Source: Actinomycetota bacterium (GTDB taxonomy: Bacteria > Actinomycetota > Thermoleophilia > UBA2241). Taken from it: a DNA stretch of 12,301 nucleotides. Within the stretch, counting starts at the first letter, position 1; each line of letters starts with the position of its first letter. The stretch is taken from positions 1 through 12,301 of the forward strand of contig PLTW01000223.1 in the NCBI GenBank assembly GCA_003164655.1, read 5' to 3'. The position numbers were made by a program, and so were the translations under genes. Below, piece after piece: positions 1 through 7,724 of this stretch. The notes below the pieces were generated by a model. That model had not been told where the DNA came from. It worked only from the letters and a program-made list of their open reading frames with translations, and searched no databases.

Positions 1-238
1 GATGCGGCGCAGGCCCACCTTGCGAGTTGCGGCGTGCGGACCAAAGCCATCGTCACGGTCGAGTACTCGGCGCCTCCGGCTGGCGACCCTTCGCGGGCCT
101 GAGAGCCACGTCGAACGTCGGCATCGCGTCGGCTGTGGGGCCGTGCGCAGCAGAAAAGAAGCCTGCACAGGTTCCAAAGACCGCTGCCTTGACCCCTTTG
201 CTCAGCCAATCCCCGTGCATTCGAGCAGAACGGCCATG

Positions 239-478
239 TCAGCCTTCCTCGCCGCTTGCCTCCGGTACGCGCACCCAGATGCGCTTGAGCGGCAGCTCCG
301 CCTGGATGCCAGGTGACAGCTGGTCGTAGCGGCGCAGCAGGTTGGCAACGACATCGCCGGCATCCCAGAGACGGATCTCGAAGTGCAGATGGCGCACTTC
401 ATTGAGCAGCGGCGCCGCAAAGCCACCCCAGGAGACCAGCAGCCCCTGCGCGAGCGTATTCTCGCGAGCCAGCGTCAT
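239..478 (-). pseudogene. C-terminal remnant of an Mrr-like restriction endonuclease
   Basis: The frame encodes 79 residues from an ATG at 478 to a TGA at 239-241. The core reads LLVSWGGF, then FEIRLWDAGDVVANLL, then YDQLSPGIQAELPLKRIW. From memory this matches the conserved C-terminal end of the large actinobacterial 'restriction endonuclease' proteins with an Mrr-type (PD-(D/E)XK) catalytic domain, where the pattern is roughly LLVSWGGF...FFxVRLWDxxDLxxALLxxYDxLPxxIxAELPLKRIW. Those proteins have roughly 200 or more residues upstream carrying the nuclease. Here the frame stays open only to a TGA at 560-562, and the extra residues (481-559) look non-homologous, so the catalytic part is missing. 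I read it as a decayed or truncated gene. A free-standing small protein is possible but no clear ribosome-binding site was seen. The break lies next to the membrane-protein pair that starts at 548. Confidence 0.55.
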
Positions 479-535
479 GTGTTTCCTTGACCGGAATCGT
501 CGTATCCTGTCGCGAAGAGCTGTCGCTTGATCGGC

Positions 536-544
536 GAAGGGTGG
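536..544 (+). promoter_or_regulatory. Ribosome-binding site deciding the 548 start
   Basis: GAAGGGTGG lies with its GGG run ending 6 nt before the GTG at 548. The alternative in-frame TTG at 527 has no comparable site, and using it would place this purine-rich sequence inside the coding region. The GTG at 548 is therefore preferred. Confidence 0.5.
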
Positions 545-547
545 TTC

Positions 548-1060
548 GTGAGCGATTGGTCACAGTGGGTGATCACTTTGGCAGCGGGGTTCGGAGGGGT
601 TGCGCTGGGTCAATGGGGCGCTATCTGGTTATCTTCCCGAAACGACAGGCGACATCTACGTGACCTCAAAAGGGAGAGGCTGGGGCGGCTCTACGCGCCG
701 CTCGTCGATTACGCCCTCTTTCTCGAGAAGGCGGCCGGTGAGCAGAGCTATGTTCTTGAAGGCGAGACGATCGACCAACGGGACAAGCGCCTGCAGCGTA
801 GAAGCGACGAGCTACGCCCAAGTCTCTTGGAGGTGCAACAATACCTGCATATCGAGCCGGACACGACGGCGGTCGTGGATTCATTCCTAGGTGTCATCCA
901 AGTCCGGGAAGACTACATGCGGCTCCTCGCACTGCCAGGGCATGGGGGACAGATCACCGCGGAGCAGGTACATGCCAAGGCTGAAGAACTCGGGCGCGCA
1001 GCGCGCAGGCTGCAAGACACGGCTCGAAAGCAGCTCGAAGAGCTGGAGAAGCCTCTGTGA
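548..1060 (+). CDS. Small membrane-anchored protein with helical cytoplasmic domain, unknown function
   Basis: A 170-residue protein begins at the GTG at 548. Residues about 7-27 form one hydrophobic segment (VITLAAGFGGVALGQWGAIW), followed at once by a positive patch (SSRNDRRHLRDLKRER). That predicts a single N-terminal membrane anchor with the remainder in the cytoplasm. The rest is charged and probably mostly helical or coiled-coil, with a RLYAPLVDYALFLEKAA stretch of a kind seen in many small hypothetical anchored proteins of phages and bacteria, and a Lys/Glu-rich helix at the end. No catalytic motif is visible. The stop overlaps the next start by 4 nt, so the two genes are almost certainly co-expressed. 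I do not recognise the family. That this is a real gene is well supported by its composition and its ribosome-binding site; function is unknown. Confidence 0.7.
   Translation: MSDWSQWVITLAAGFGGVALGQWGAIWLSSRNDRRHLRDLKRERLGRLYAPLVDYALFLEKAAGEQSYVLEGETIDQRDKRLQRRSDELRPSLLEVQQYLHIEPDTTAVVDSFLGVIQVREDYMRLLALPGHGGQITAEQVHAKAEELGRAARRLQDTARKQLEELEKPL
1031..1051 (+). promoter_or_regulatory. Hairpin plus strong Shine-Dalgarno ahead of the second membrane gene
   Basis: GGAGAAG at 1045-1051 sits 5 nt before the GTG at 1057, within the end of the preceding coding region. Immediately upstream is a perfect 6-bp inverted repeat, CAGCTC (1031-1036) and GAGCTG (1040-1045), with a GAA loop. The hairpin abuts the ribosome-binding site and shares its first G. 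It could tune translational coupling, but it may also be chance within GC-rich coding sequence. Confidence 0.4.
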
Positions 1061-1515
1061 TCTGGACTGCGATCGTCGCCGTTGCGGCTGCGGTAACCGC
1101 TGCAGTGGCGATCTACGAGTTCTGGTGGAAGCGGCCTCGCATCGAGGTGTCGTTCGCCCAATTTGGGAGACGGACGCTTCAGCTAACCGCCCAAATGAAG
1201 CGTGGTCGACCCGTTACGCTCCACCGTGTCGGGGTACGGCTGCGTGATGGGACGCGCCAGACGCTTCGCCATTTCAGGCCTTATGGCGACATGAAGGAGC
1301 TGCCCTACGAGTTGAAACCGGGCGACAGGGCCGATGTCGCGCTGGATACGAACGAACTTCATAACTGGCTCGTCGCGACCAATCGCGGCGAGCGGGACGT
1401 CGAGCTGACTTTCTACTTCGAAGATGGTGCGGGCGCGCATTACGACTTGCGGAAGTGGGCGGTTGCCAGCGCGGAGCGGCGGACAATCGACGCGCTTCCT
1501 GTTAGGTCGACCTGA
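1057..1515 (+). CDS. Small membrane-anchored protein with beta-rich domain, unknown function
   Basis: A 152-residue protein starts at a GTG that overlaps the previous stop (GTGA, 1057-1060) behind a strong Shine-Dalgarno. Residues about 2-20 (IWTAIVAVAAAVTAAVAIY) form a single hydrophobic helix, followed by WWKRPR, which suggests an N-terminal anchor with the C-terminal part in the cytoplasm. Residues about 30-140 alternate short hydrophobic strands and turns (RPVTLHRVGVRLRDGTRQ; LPYELKPGDRADVALD; RDVELTFYFEDGAG), the pattern of a small beta-sandwich. A similar 'VTI..VG..L.DG....LP..L.PG' layout occurs in many uncharacterised actinobacterial proteins. No active-site signature is visible. Translational coupling to the preceding anchored protein suggests the two form a membrane complex (inference). 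Function is unknown. Confidence 0.7.
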   Translation: MIWTAIVAVAAAVTAAVAIYEFWWKRPRIEVSFAQFGRRTLQLTAQMKRGRPVTLHRVGVRLRDGTRQTLRHFRPYGDMKELPYELKPGDRADVALDTNELHNWLVATNRGERDVELTFYFEDGAGAHYDLRKWAVASAERRTIDALPVRST

Positions 1516-1697
1516 CCCCGCACGATGCCTGGCCCTGGCCTGTCGGCCAACCCGAACGGGTCTTCAGTTGCGAGTGGCACTTCTTTGCAGTGGCGTCACC
1601 GATTAACTTGGCGTCGGCAGTGCGTCGGTGAGAAGGCCCACGTGCAGCACTTCAAGCGGCCACACATGTCTGGCTGACCTGCACGCGTCGGACCAAA

Positions 1698-1729
1698 CCG
1701 GGGCCTGACCTACCTGATCAGCGCCCCGG
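1698..1729 (-). terminator. Probable intrinsic terminator of the beta-propeller lipoprotein gene
   Basis: CCGGGGCCTGA (1698-1708) pairs with TCAG-C-GCCCCGG (1718-1729). This gives an 11-bp GC-rich stem with one bulged C (1722) and a 9-nt loop (1709-1717). Read on the minus strand the stem begins within the stop codon of the lipoprotein gene (1718-1720) and is followed by TTTGGT. The U tract is short, as is common in GC-rich actinobacteria. On the plus strand no T run follows, so it is oriented for the minus-strand gene. Confidence 0.5.
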
Positions 1730-3289
1730 CAGGTGGTAGATGAACAGGCTGCTGCTAGAGGCGTTGTTGGCGGGGCTGCCGCCGGTCGGGAGAATGATCC
1801 GCCCGCCCATGACGATCGGGCTGCTCCAATGACCGGCAGCCGCGGGCAGCGAGCGCAGCAGCTGCCCGCCCGTGGGATCGTAGACGTTCAGCCTCCCCTG
1901 CAACTCGTCGTAGACGTACAGCAGGCCACCGGCGACCACCGGACTGGTGCCGGCAGAGCCGTTCTGCCAGGCGGTCACGAGCCGCGGCTTGCCAGCGACT
2001 CGCACCGTGTATGCCGCCGTGCCCGAGCCGTCGGCCACGAACACGTAGACCCGGCCGCCGTGCGACCACACCGCCGGGGCGGTGAACACTTGCGCGCCGC
2101 CGGGCGAGCGGATGTCCTGGAGCTCTCCCCCCAGCCGGCCGCCCGCGCCGCCCCGCGTCCCGTTCAGCGCGTTCAGGTTCAGCAGATGGAGCTGGCCGTC
2201 CTTACCGCCCTGGACCGCCAGCCGGTAGCCGGCTACCGACACCAGCGCCGGGGCGGTGCTGCCGAGGTCGGTGTCGGTGACGTCGAGCCGCGCTTGATCG
2301 CGGGGGGTCCAGTTGTGCAGCAGGCGAGAGGCGCTCGGCGAGAGCTCGAGCACGCTGTCGCCCCAGTTGGTCGCGCCGTTGAACGGACCATTGCCGGTGG
2401 CCACCAGGATACGGCCGCTGCCGGGCTCGATCACCGCCCCCGACCGCGCCCAGATGGCGGAGTCGCTCGCCGGGTACGAGCCCGGCCTCATCAGGCCGTG
2501 GTGGTTCGAGCCCAGCGAGTTCCAGACACGGGTGATGCGCCCCGTGGCGCGGTCGATCATCACCACGTGCCCCTGATAGGGCGGAGCGTCGCCGATGTAG
2601 CCGCCGGTGACGACCACCAGCGAGCCGCCGCTTACGTTCAGCGCCCCGCCGATCTTCTCGTGGGTCGGATCGAGCGTCACGCGTGCCGGCCAACCCCCCG
2701 AGTGCAGCTCGGATCCCGTAGCTGTGGCGAGCTTGTGGATGAAGCCGTCGGGAGAGGCGGCATACAGATAGGCACGATTCGGGTCGACGATCGGCGTGGC
2801 GGTCGTGATCTGCCGGCTGCCCTGGTAGGTGGCGATGTCGGGCGGCGCGTAGCGCCACACGGTGGCGCCGGTGGCGGGGTCGATGCCGATCGTCTGCCCG
2901 TAGGTCGTGGTGAGGAAGATCAGGTCGCGCGCGCGACCCCCGGCCCGCACCCCGTGGAGCTCGACTGCCGAGGAATCGGCGACGCCTGAGAGATGGACCA
3001 CCCGCCGCTCGAGCCGCCCCAGATCGCTCCGGTTGATCCCCGTGCTGGACGGGTAGACGCCACTGCGCTGCGCATCGTAGTCGAAGCGCGGCCAGTCACC
3101 TGACGGAACGGCCGTTGTCCCAGCGGCGAGTGGGCTGGGGCTCGCCGTGGCGGATCCGCTCACCTTCGTGGTCGCGTGACCGGTGGATGTGCCGCAGGCT
3201 GCTAGTGTGATCGTCAACGCGAGGATCGCCAGGGCCACCAGGACGTGGGGTCGTCCGTGTCTCCCGTGTAGCTGCTCGTCGCCTCGCAT
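1718..3289 (-). CDS. Secreted lipoprotein with PQQ-like beta-propeller repeats
   Basis: The protein has 523 residues from the ATG at 3289. Residues 16-31 form a hydrophobic stretch (VLVALAILALTITLAA) ending in the lipobox L-A-A-C with Cys32, so it is probably a lipid-anchored protein outside the membrane. A Ser/Thr/Ala/Pro linker follows. The mature part opens with DWPRFDYDAQRSG (65-77), the usual start of PQQ-dehydrogenase-like propellers. It then repeats the blade pattern of a strand, G, a strand, D-x-x-T-G and W or L, for example IGIDPATGATVWRY, VVMIDRATGRITRVW, GQLHLLNLNAL and LNVYDPTGGQLLRSLP. It lacks the long extra domains of true quinoprotein dehydrogenases, and no PQQ-ligand set can be verified, so a scaffold or binding role is as likely as an enzyme. 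Alternative starts are the ATGs at 3304 and 3340 and a TTG at 3349. I chose 3289 because it gives a normal signal-peptide n-region. Confidence 0.8.
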   Translation of the reverse strand: MRGDEQLHGRHGRPHVLVALAILALTITLAACGTSTGHATTKVSGSATASPSPLAAGTTAVPSGDWPRFDYDAQRSGVYPSSTGINRSDLGRLERRVVHLSGVADSSAVELHGVRAGGRARDLIFLTTTYGQTIGIDPATGATVWRYAPPDIATYQGSRQITTATPIVDPNRAYLYAASPDGFIHKLATATGSELHSGGWPARVTLDPTHEKIGGALNVSGGSLVVVTGGYIGDAPPYQGHVVMIDRATGRITRVWNSLGSNHHGLMRPGSYPASDSAIWARSGAVIEPGSGRILVATGNGPFNGATNWGDSVLELSPSASRLLHNWTPRDQARLDVTDTDLGSTAPALVSVAGYRLAVQGGKDGQLHLLNLNALNGTRGGAGGRLGGELQDIRSPGGAQVFTAPAVWSHGGRVYVFVADGSGTAAYTVRVAGKPRLVTAWQNGSAGTSPVVAGGLLYVYDELQGRLNVYDPTGGQLLRSLPAAAGHWSSPIVMGGRIILPTGGSPANNASSSSLFIYHLPGR

Positions 3290-3719
3290 CGCTCGCCCCG
3301 CCATCCTGTCGCGTCGATCTCGAACATCAGCCCAGACCATGGGCCTCAACCAGACTTTGGCCTTCAGTACCCACGGCCGCGTGCGCTAACCCTCGTACAG
3401 CTGTTGCACGTCGGCGCGCTGTCGGCCCATTGGCCGTGTGCAGCAGTTCCTCGGGCGATGCAGGTCGTGAGTCATGTGCGCGGCGGACTCCACCCGCCCG
3501 TCGCCGTCTGAGACGCTGAGGCCAACAAGGGCAATCGCTTCCCGCCGGCACGCTCGCCGGAGCGTTCCCTGTCGGCATCGGCAAAGCGAGGGGCCAAGGC
3601 CACGTCCCGGCGGCCCTACGTATTCGTCACCCCAACAAGCTAGACTAGGTGCAGCTTAGCGCGGCCTGGCGGGCGCGGCACTTACCCGACAGGAACCTGC
3701 CATCCATCCTGGAGGGGCT
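3290..3719. other. Divergent intergenic region between lipoprotein and defence-like operon
   Basis: About 370-430 bp (depending on the lipoprotein start) separate the divergent genes and should hold both promoters. Short frames here on either strand are Arg/Pro/Ala-rich and read as shadows. Visible items are a 5-bp hairpin, CGGCC/GGCCG, at 3423-3436 and a 6-bp hairpin, ACGCTC-GCCG-GAGCGT, at 3550-3565. There is also a -10-like TAGACT at 3641-3646 inside CTAGACTAG, about 75 nt before the GTG at 3720. No convincing -35 box lies at the right distance, so the promoter is only a guess. I saw no operator or long repeat. Confidence 0.45.
3711..3717 (+). promoter_or_regulatory. Ribosome-binding site of the methyltransferase gene
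   Basis: GGAGGGG ends 2 nt before the GTG at 3720. Taken as GGAGG (3711-3715), the gap is 4 nt. This is short but is the only strong site nearby, and it supports 3720 as the start of the operon's first gene. Confidence 0.5.
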
Positions 3720-6700
3720 GTGGGAGTTAGCAGTTTCCTGGCCGACCAACCGGGTGCTCGAGATTGGTCGCTTCCGGATGGAGTGTCGGGCGCGTTTGCT
3801 TCATCCTCGTACTTCCTCGGACCCGGTGACTCAGCCCTCGAGATTGCCGTGGTCGAGTCGCCGGCGCGCCCGTCGCCCGTCGCCATCAGGACTCTGTGGA
3901 AGCGCCGCCAAGGCGGCACACCCAGCCCGCTGCTGCTCGTCGTCCTCTACCCCGGCGGCGCGCAACACCAAGCGGCAATCTGCGGCCCAACTGGCGATCC
4001 GCCTACGCTCGTGCGCGACCTCGACCCCGCCAACGTCGAACGCATTGCTCAAGCGGCACTGGTCGAGCCGAACCGCCATGCAGCCGTCCGCTTCCTCGTC
4101 GAGGTCCTCGGAGAACTCGAGTCGGAGCTGCCGGGCCTTCGCAACGAGGGTCTCCTCGCGACCCACGAGCTACGCACGGGTGTGCCCACTCGCGCCGACT
4201 GGATTGAGGCCTGCGAGCGCGGCAGGGGGTTCCTCACCAAGCGCGGCCGCGAGTTGGTCGAGTCCCTGGGCTTCACCGTCCAGCAACGCGACACCATGAC
4301 CTGGACACTACGCGCCGGCGAGAACGGCACCGCCACGGCCGTGGCCATCTTCCTCGATGAGAAGGAAAGCTACGAAGGTGCTGGGCAACGCTTCGACGGC
4401 AGCAGCCCCGTCTCATTGGCGCTCGCCAAGGCCGACGCTGACCGCCTGCCGTTTGTGTTCATCACGCGCGGCTCGCAGATCCGCCTCTACGCGGCCGACA
4501 AGCGCATCGTCGGCGTCGGCCGCAAGGGCCGCACCGAGACCTTCCTCGAGGTCCACCTCGCGCTGCTGCCGACCGTGTCCGCCGGCTACCTGCCGCTGCT
4601 GTTCGGCGCCGAGGCACTTCTGCCGGACGGCAGCTTCGAAGAAGTCCTCGAACGCTCCAGGAACTACGCAACCGACCTCTCCAAGCGACTGCGCGAGCGT
4701 GTCTACACGGACGTCGTGCCCAGCCTCGCTACCGCCATCGCCCGCCGACTGGCGGAAACCAAGACACTCGACGAGGCGGATCTGCGCCTCGTTTACGAAC
4801 AAGCCCTGTTCGTCCTCTTCCGACTCGTGTTCATCGCCTACGCCGAGGACAAGAGCTTGCTGCCCTACGCCACCAACGACGACTACCGTCAGCACGCTCT
4901 CAAGACGCGCGCCCAGCGCCTGGCCAATCGTCGCAACGCCGGCGACCTTGTCTTCGAGCCCAACGCCACCGACCTCTGGACTGAGGTTCAGCAACTCTTC
5001 CGCGCCGTCGATCAGGGCAACTCCGAGTGGGGCGTGCCCGCCTACGACGGCGGACTTTTCAGCGCCAAGGCCGACGTGAGCCCGGTCGGTGCCGTCATCG
5101 ACCGTCTCGAACTGACTAACGCCGAGTTCGGCCCGCCACTGGCCGCTCTACTTGTCGACGTCGGCGAGGAGCACGCCTTCGGTGCCATCGATTTCCGCAG
5201 CCTCTCGGTGCGCGAATTCGGCACGATCTACGAGGGCCTCCTGGAGTCGAACCTTTCGCTTGCGCAGAGCGACTTGGCTCTCGACAAGGCAGGAGCCTAC
5301 GTCCCCGCGAGTGATGGCCAGTCGGTCGTCGTAGCCCGAGGCGAGGTTTACCTACACAACCAATCGGGTGCCCGCAAGGCATCGGGTTCGTACTTCACCA
5401 AGGAGTTCGCCGTCGAACACCTGCTCGACCACGCTCTCGAACCAGCCCTAGATGACCACATTGAGAGGCTAGCCAAGCTCATCGAGAACCGTGACGAGGT
5501 CGGCGCCGGCGAGGCATTCTTCGACTTCCGAGTGGCCGACATCGCAATGGGGTCAGGCCACTTCCTCGTCAACGTGGTCGATCACATCGAGGCGAGGCTC
5601 ACGTCCTTCCTCACCGATCACCCGCTGCCGGTCGTCAACGCCGAGCTCGCCAACCTTCGCAAGGCGGCTCTCGAGCGGCTGGCCAACGCGGGTGAGGGCA
5701 TCGACATCGAGCAGGCGGCGCTCGTGCGCCGCCAAGTGGCTCGTCGCTGCATCTACGGGGTGGACATCAACGTCATCGCCGTCGAGCTGGCTCGTCTGGC
5801 TCTCTGGATCCACACTTTCGTTCCGGGACTGCCGCTCAGCTTCCTGGATCGCACTCTCGTCTGCGGCAACAGCCTGACCGGTATCGGATCGCTCGAAGAG
5901 GCCGTCAAGGCGGTCGAGGGGGACAACGCGGTAGCAGGAACGATTTCGCTGGCCCGCGACCAGATCGAGCGCTATCTCGAGAACGCCAGAAAGCCCCTGG
6001 GCAGGCTCGGCCGCATCTCCGATGCGACCCCCGCAGACATTGCGGAAGCCCGGCAGGCACAGGCGGAGGCGTTAGACGCAGTTCGACCGGCAAGGACTCT
6101 GTTCGACTTGGCCGTGGCCGCTCGTCTTGGGGAAATCGAACCGCTGCTCGAGGTCAACAACGAGCTGCTGGAACACCATCCGGGCTTGGGCAAGGCCCGT
6201 GAGCTTGCTGCAGAACTCGACGAGTTGCACTTCCCCGTGGCGTTTCCGGAAGTCTTCCTGCGAGACAAGCCCGGTTTCGACTGCATAGTCGGGAACCCCC
6301 CCTGGGATAAGGTCCGGTTCGAGGCCGAGCAGTTCTGGGTGACTCGGTCGCCGGGGCTAAACGCCATGCCTGCCGAGGATCGCTCACGAATGATCGCAGA
6401 GCTTCGCACAGCGCGCCCTAGTGAGGCTGCGGAAGAGCGTCAGGAGCAGAGAGCGAGAGAGCGCCTCCAGTCCTACGTTGAGTCAGCGTTTGCGTTGCAG
6501 GGGGGCGGCCATCACGACTTCGCGAAGCTGTTCCTCGAGAGAGCCATTCGTCTGGTTGGGCCCGACGGTACCCTCGGCTATGTGCTGCCGCGGCAGGCTC
6601 TGGTCCTCCGTGGTTGGGAGCCGTTGCGGAGAGCCCTTCTCGACGGTCATTGGCTGAATGTTGTCGAGGCGCGGAACAAGGCAGGATGGCTCTTCGACGA

Positions 6701-7724
6701 CGTCGAGCATCGATACATGATTGTGCTTCTTTCGCGCCGCAATACAAGCCGAGATGGATCACAACCGCACGTAGATGTGAGACCGAGTGCGGCGGGGGCT
6801 GCGCTTCCTGCCGACTTCGACGCATCTGGCGCGTTGCGTTTGGACCACCGTGATCTCGATGCCCTGTCCGACAGCTGCGTCATCCCATGGCTCGAAGGGC
6901 CCGGGGCGCCGGAAGTGTTCTCCAAGATGCGTACTGGTGAGCGGCTGGGGTCAGGAACCGGGTGGATCGAGGCGGTAGCCGACAGCCACTGGGACTTCAG
7001 TGGGACCGGTCGTCATCGAAGCTACGTTGCCACCCAGGCGAGCGAGGGTTCGTGGCGGGTCTTGATGGCGCGACACGTGACACAGTACGCCATCGACGAT
7101 GCTGCGCCGTATCAGCGCCACATCGCTAGCCCGGCAGAGTTGTCCCGGCTGAACCGGGGTGTGGAATGTGGCCCGCGTGGAGCTCACCTGGCTTCGATTG
7201 GCGCCAGCATTGTCTTCAGGTACCCATCACGCAACGACGACAGCCGTACTCTCATTGCGGCCATTCTCCCGGAGTCGGGATACCTCCCCAGCAAGGGCTA
7301 CACTCACACGCTTGTTGTGCCGGGGGAGTGTCGTGTCGAGGACATTCTCGCGCTTCTAGGCTACGTCAACTCCTTCACCGCCGACTGGTGGGCGAGGCGC
7401 TTCGTGGACCGGCACATCACAGGACCAGTACTCGCCAACCTCCCTATCCCGAACTGGGACGAGGCCACTCGAGACCAAGTTGCAGCAGTCGTTGGCAACC
7501 TTGTTCTGCGGCGCGGCTACTTCCGCCTACCCGGTGGCAGTGAAATACCCACGTCCGCGGAGTTTCGCGAAAATTCCGATGGCGAACTGAGGACCGTGAT
7601 CGAGATGCTGGTGGCTCGCGGCTTCGACTTCACAGCCTCTGACCTCGAGACGCTCTCTCAGGACTTCAGTAGCGGAGCAACACCCGATGGCTTCTGGCAG
7701 GCACTAGGGATGTCGACAACGTGA
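3720..7724 (+). CDS. Eco57I-family (type IIG-like) adenine-specific DNA methyltransferase
   Basis: This 1334-residue protein is longer than classical type IIG enzymes (about 900-1000). It carries the ordered motifs of gamma-class N6-adenine methyltransferases: GSYFT (556-560, motif X), D-I-A-M-GSGHF with GSGHF at 611-615 (motif I, SAM binding), CIYGVDINVIAVELARLALW from 677 with D682 (motif II), and NPPW at 859-862 (motif IV, catalytic). The segment ILALLGYVNSFTADWW (from 1209) followed by NLPIPNW (about 1240-1246) is typical of the end of a target-recognition domain in type IIG and type I-like enzymes. The first ~550 residues are an extension; FLDEKES (211-217) and FVFITRGSQIRLY (245-257) loosely recall the N-terminal endonuclease part of type IIG proteins, but I cannot confirm a PD-(D/E)XK site. 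It probably methylates host DNA at a specific site. Its stop overlaps the PLD-helicase start by 4 nt (GTGA). Confidence 0.9.
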   Translation: MGVSSFLADQPGARDWSLPDGVSGAFASSSYFLGPGDSALEIAVVESPARPSPVAIRTLWKRRQGGTPSPLLLVVLYPGGAQHQAAICGPTGDPPTLVRDLDPANVERIAQAALVEPNRHAAVRFLVEVLGELESELPGLRNEGLLATHELRTGVPTRADWIEACERGRGFLTKRGRELVESLGFTVQQRDTMTWTLRAGENGTATAVAIFLDEKESYEGAGQRFDGSSPVSLALAKADADRLPFVFITRGSQIRLYAADKRIVGVGRKGRTETFLEVHLALLPTVSAGYLPLLFGAEALLPDGSFEEVLERSRNYATDLSKRLRERVYTDVVPSLATAIARRLAETKTLDEADLRLVYEQALFVLFRLVFIAYAEDKSLLPYATNDDYRQHALKTRAQRLANRRNAGDLVFEPNATDLWTEVQQLFRAVDQGNSEWGVPAYDGGLFSAKADVSPVGAVIDRLELTNAEFGPPLAALLVDVGEEHAFGAIDFRSLSVREFGTIYEGLLESNLSLAQSDLALDKAGAYVPASDGQSVVVARGEVYLHNQSGARKASGSYFTKEFAVEHLLDHALEPALDDHIERLAKLIENRDEVGAGEAFFDFRVADIAMGSGHFLVNVVDHIEARLTSFLTDHPLPVVNAELANLRKAALERLANAGEGIDIEQAALVRRQVARRCIYGVDINVIAVELARLALWIHTFVPGLPLSFLDRTLVCGNSLTGIGSLEEAVKAVEGDNAVAGTISLARDQIERYLENARKPLGRLGRISDATPADIAEARQAQAEALDAVRPARTLFDLAVAARLGEIEPLLEVNNELLEHHPGLGKARELAAELDELHFPVAFPEVFLRDKPGFDCIVGNPPWDKVRFEAEQFWVTRSPGLNAMPAEDRSRMIAELRTARPSEAAEERQEQRARERLQSYVESAFALQGGGHHDFAKLFLERAIRLVGPDGTLGYVLPRQALVLRGWEPLRRALLDGHWLNVVEARNKAGWLFDDVEHRYMIVLLSRRNTSRDGSQPHVDVRPSAAGAALPADFDASGALRLDHRDLDALSDSCVIPWLEGPGAPEVFSKMRTGERLGSGTGWIEAVADSHWDFSGTGRHRSYVATQASEGSWRVLMARHVTQYAIDDAAPYQRHIASPAELSRLNRGVECGPRGAHLASIGASIVFRYPSRNDDSRTLIAAILPESGYLPSKGYTHTLVVPGECRVEDILALLGYVNSFTADWWARRFVDRHITGPVLANLPIPNWDEATRDQVAAVVGNLVLRRGYFRLPGGSEIPTSAEFRENSDGELRTVIEMLVARGFDFTASDLETLSQDFSSGATPDGFWQALGMSTT

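Noticed and set aside
1..316. Open frames at the left edge
   Set aside because: They are Arg/Ser-rich with no motif and overlap the Mrr-like remnant on the other strand. I see nothing supportable in 1-238.
1504..1513. Perfect palindrome AGGTCGACCT at the end of the second membrane gene
   Set aside because: It lies within coding sequence, is a single copy as far as I can see, and has no link to a regulator.
1536..1561. Two tandem small hairpins (TGGCC/GGCCA and ACCC/GGGT) after the second membrane gene
   Set aside because: Stems of 4-5 bp with no T run are expected by chance at this GC content; not convincing as a terminator.
1733..2989. Long plus-strand open frame of 418 codons opposite the lipoprotein gene
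   Set aside because: It is the antisense shadow of a clear beta-propeller gene, rich in Arg/Ala/Gly/His, with no recognisable domain.
3641..3646. TAGACT as a -10 promoter box for the operon
   Set aside because: No acceptable -35 hexamer lies 16-18 nt upstream, so it is noted only within the intergenic entry.
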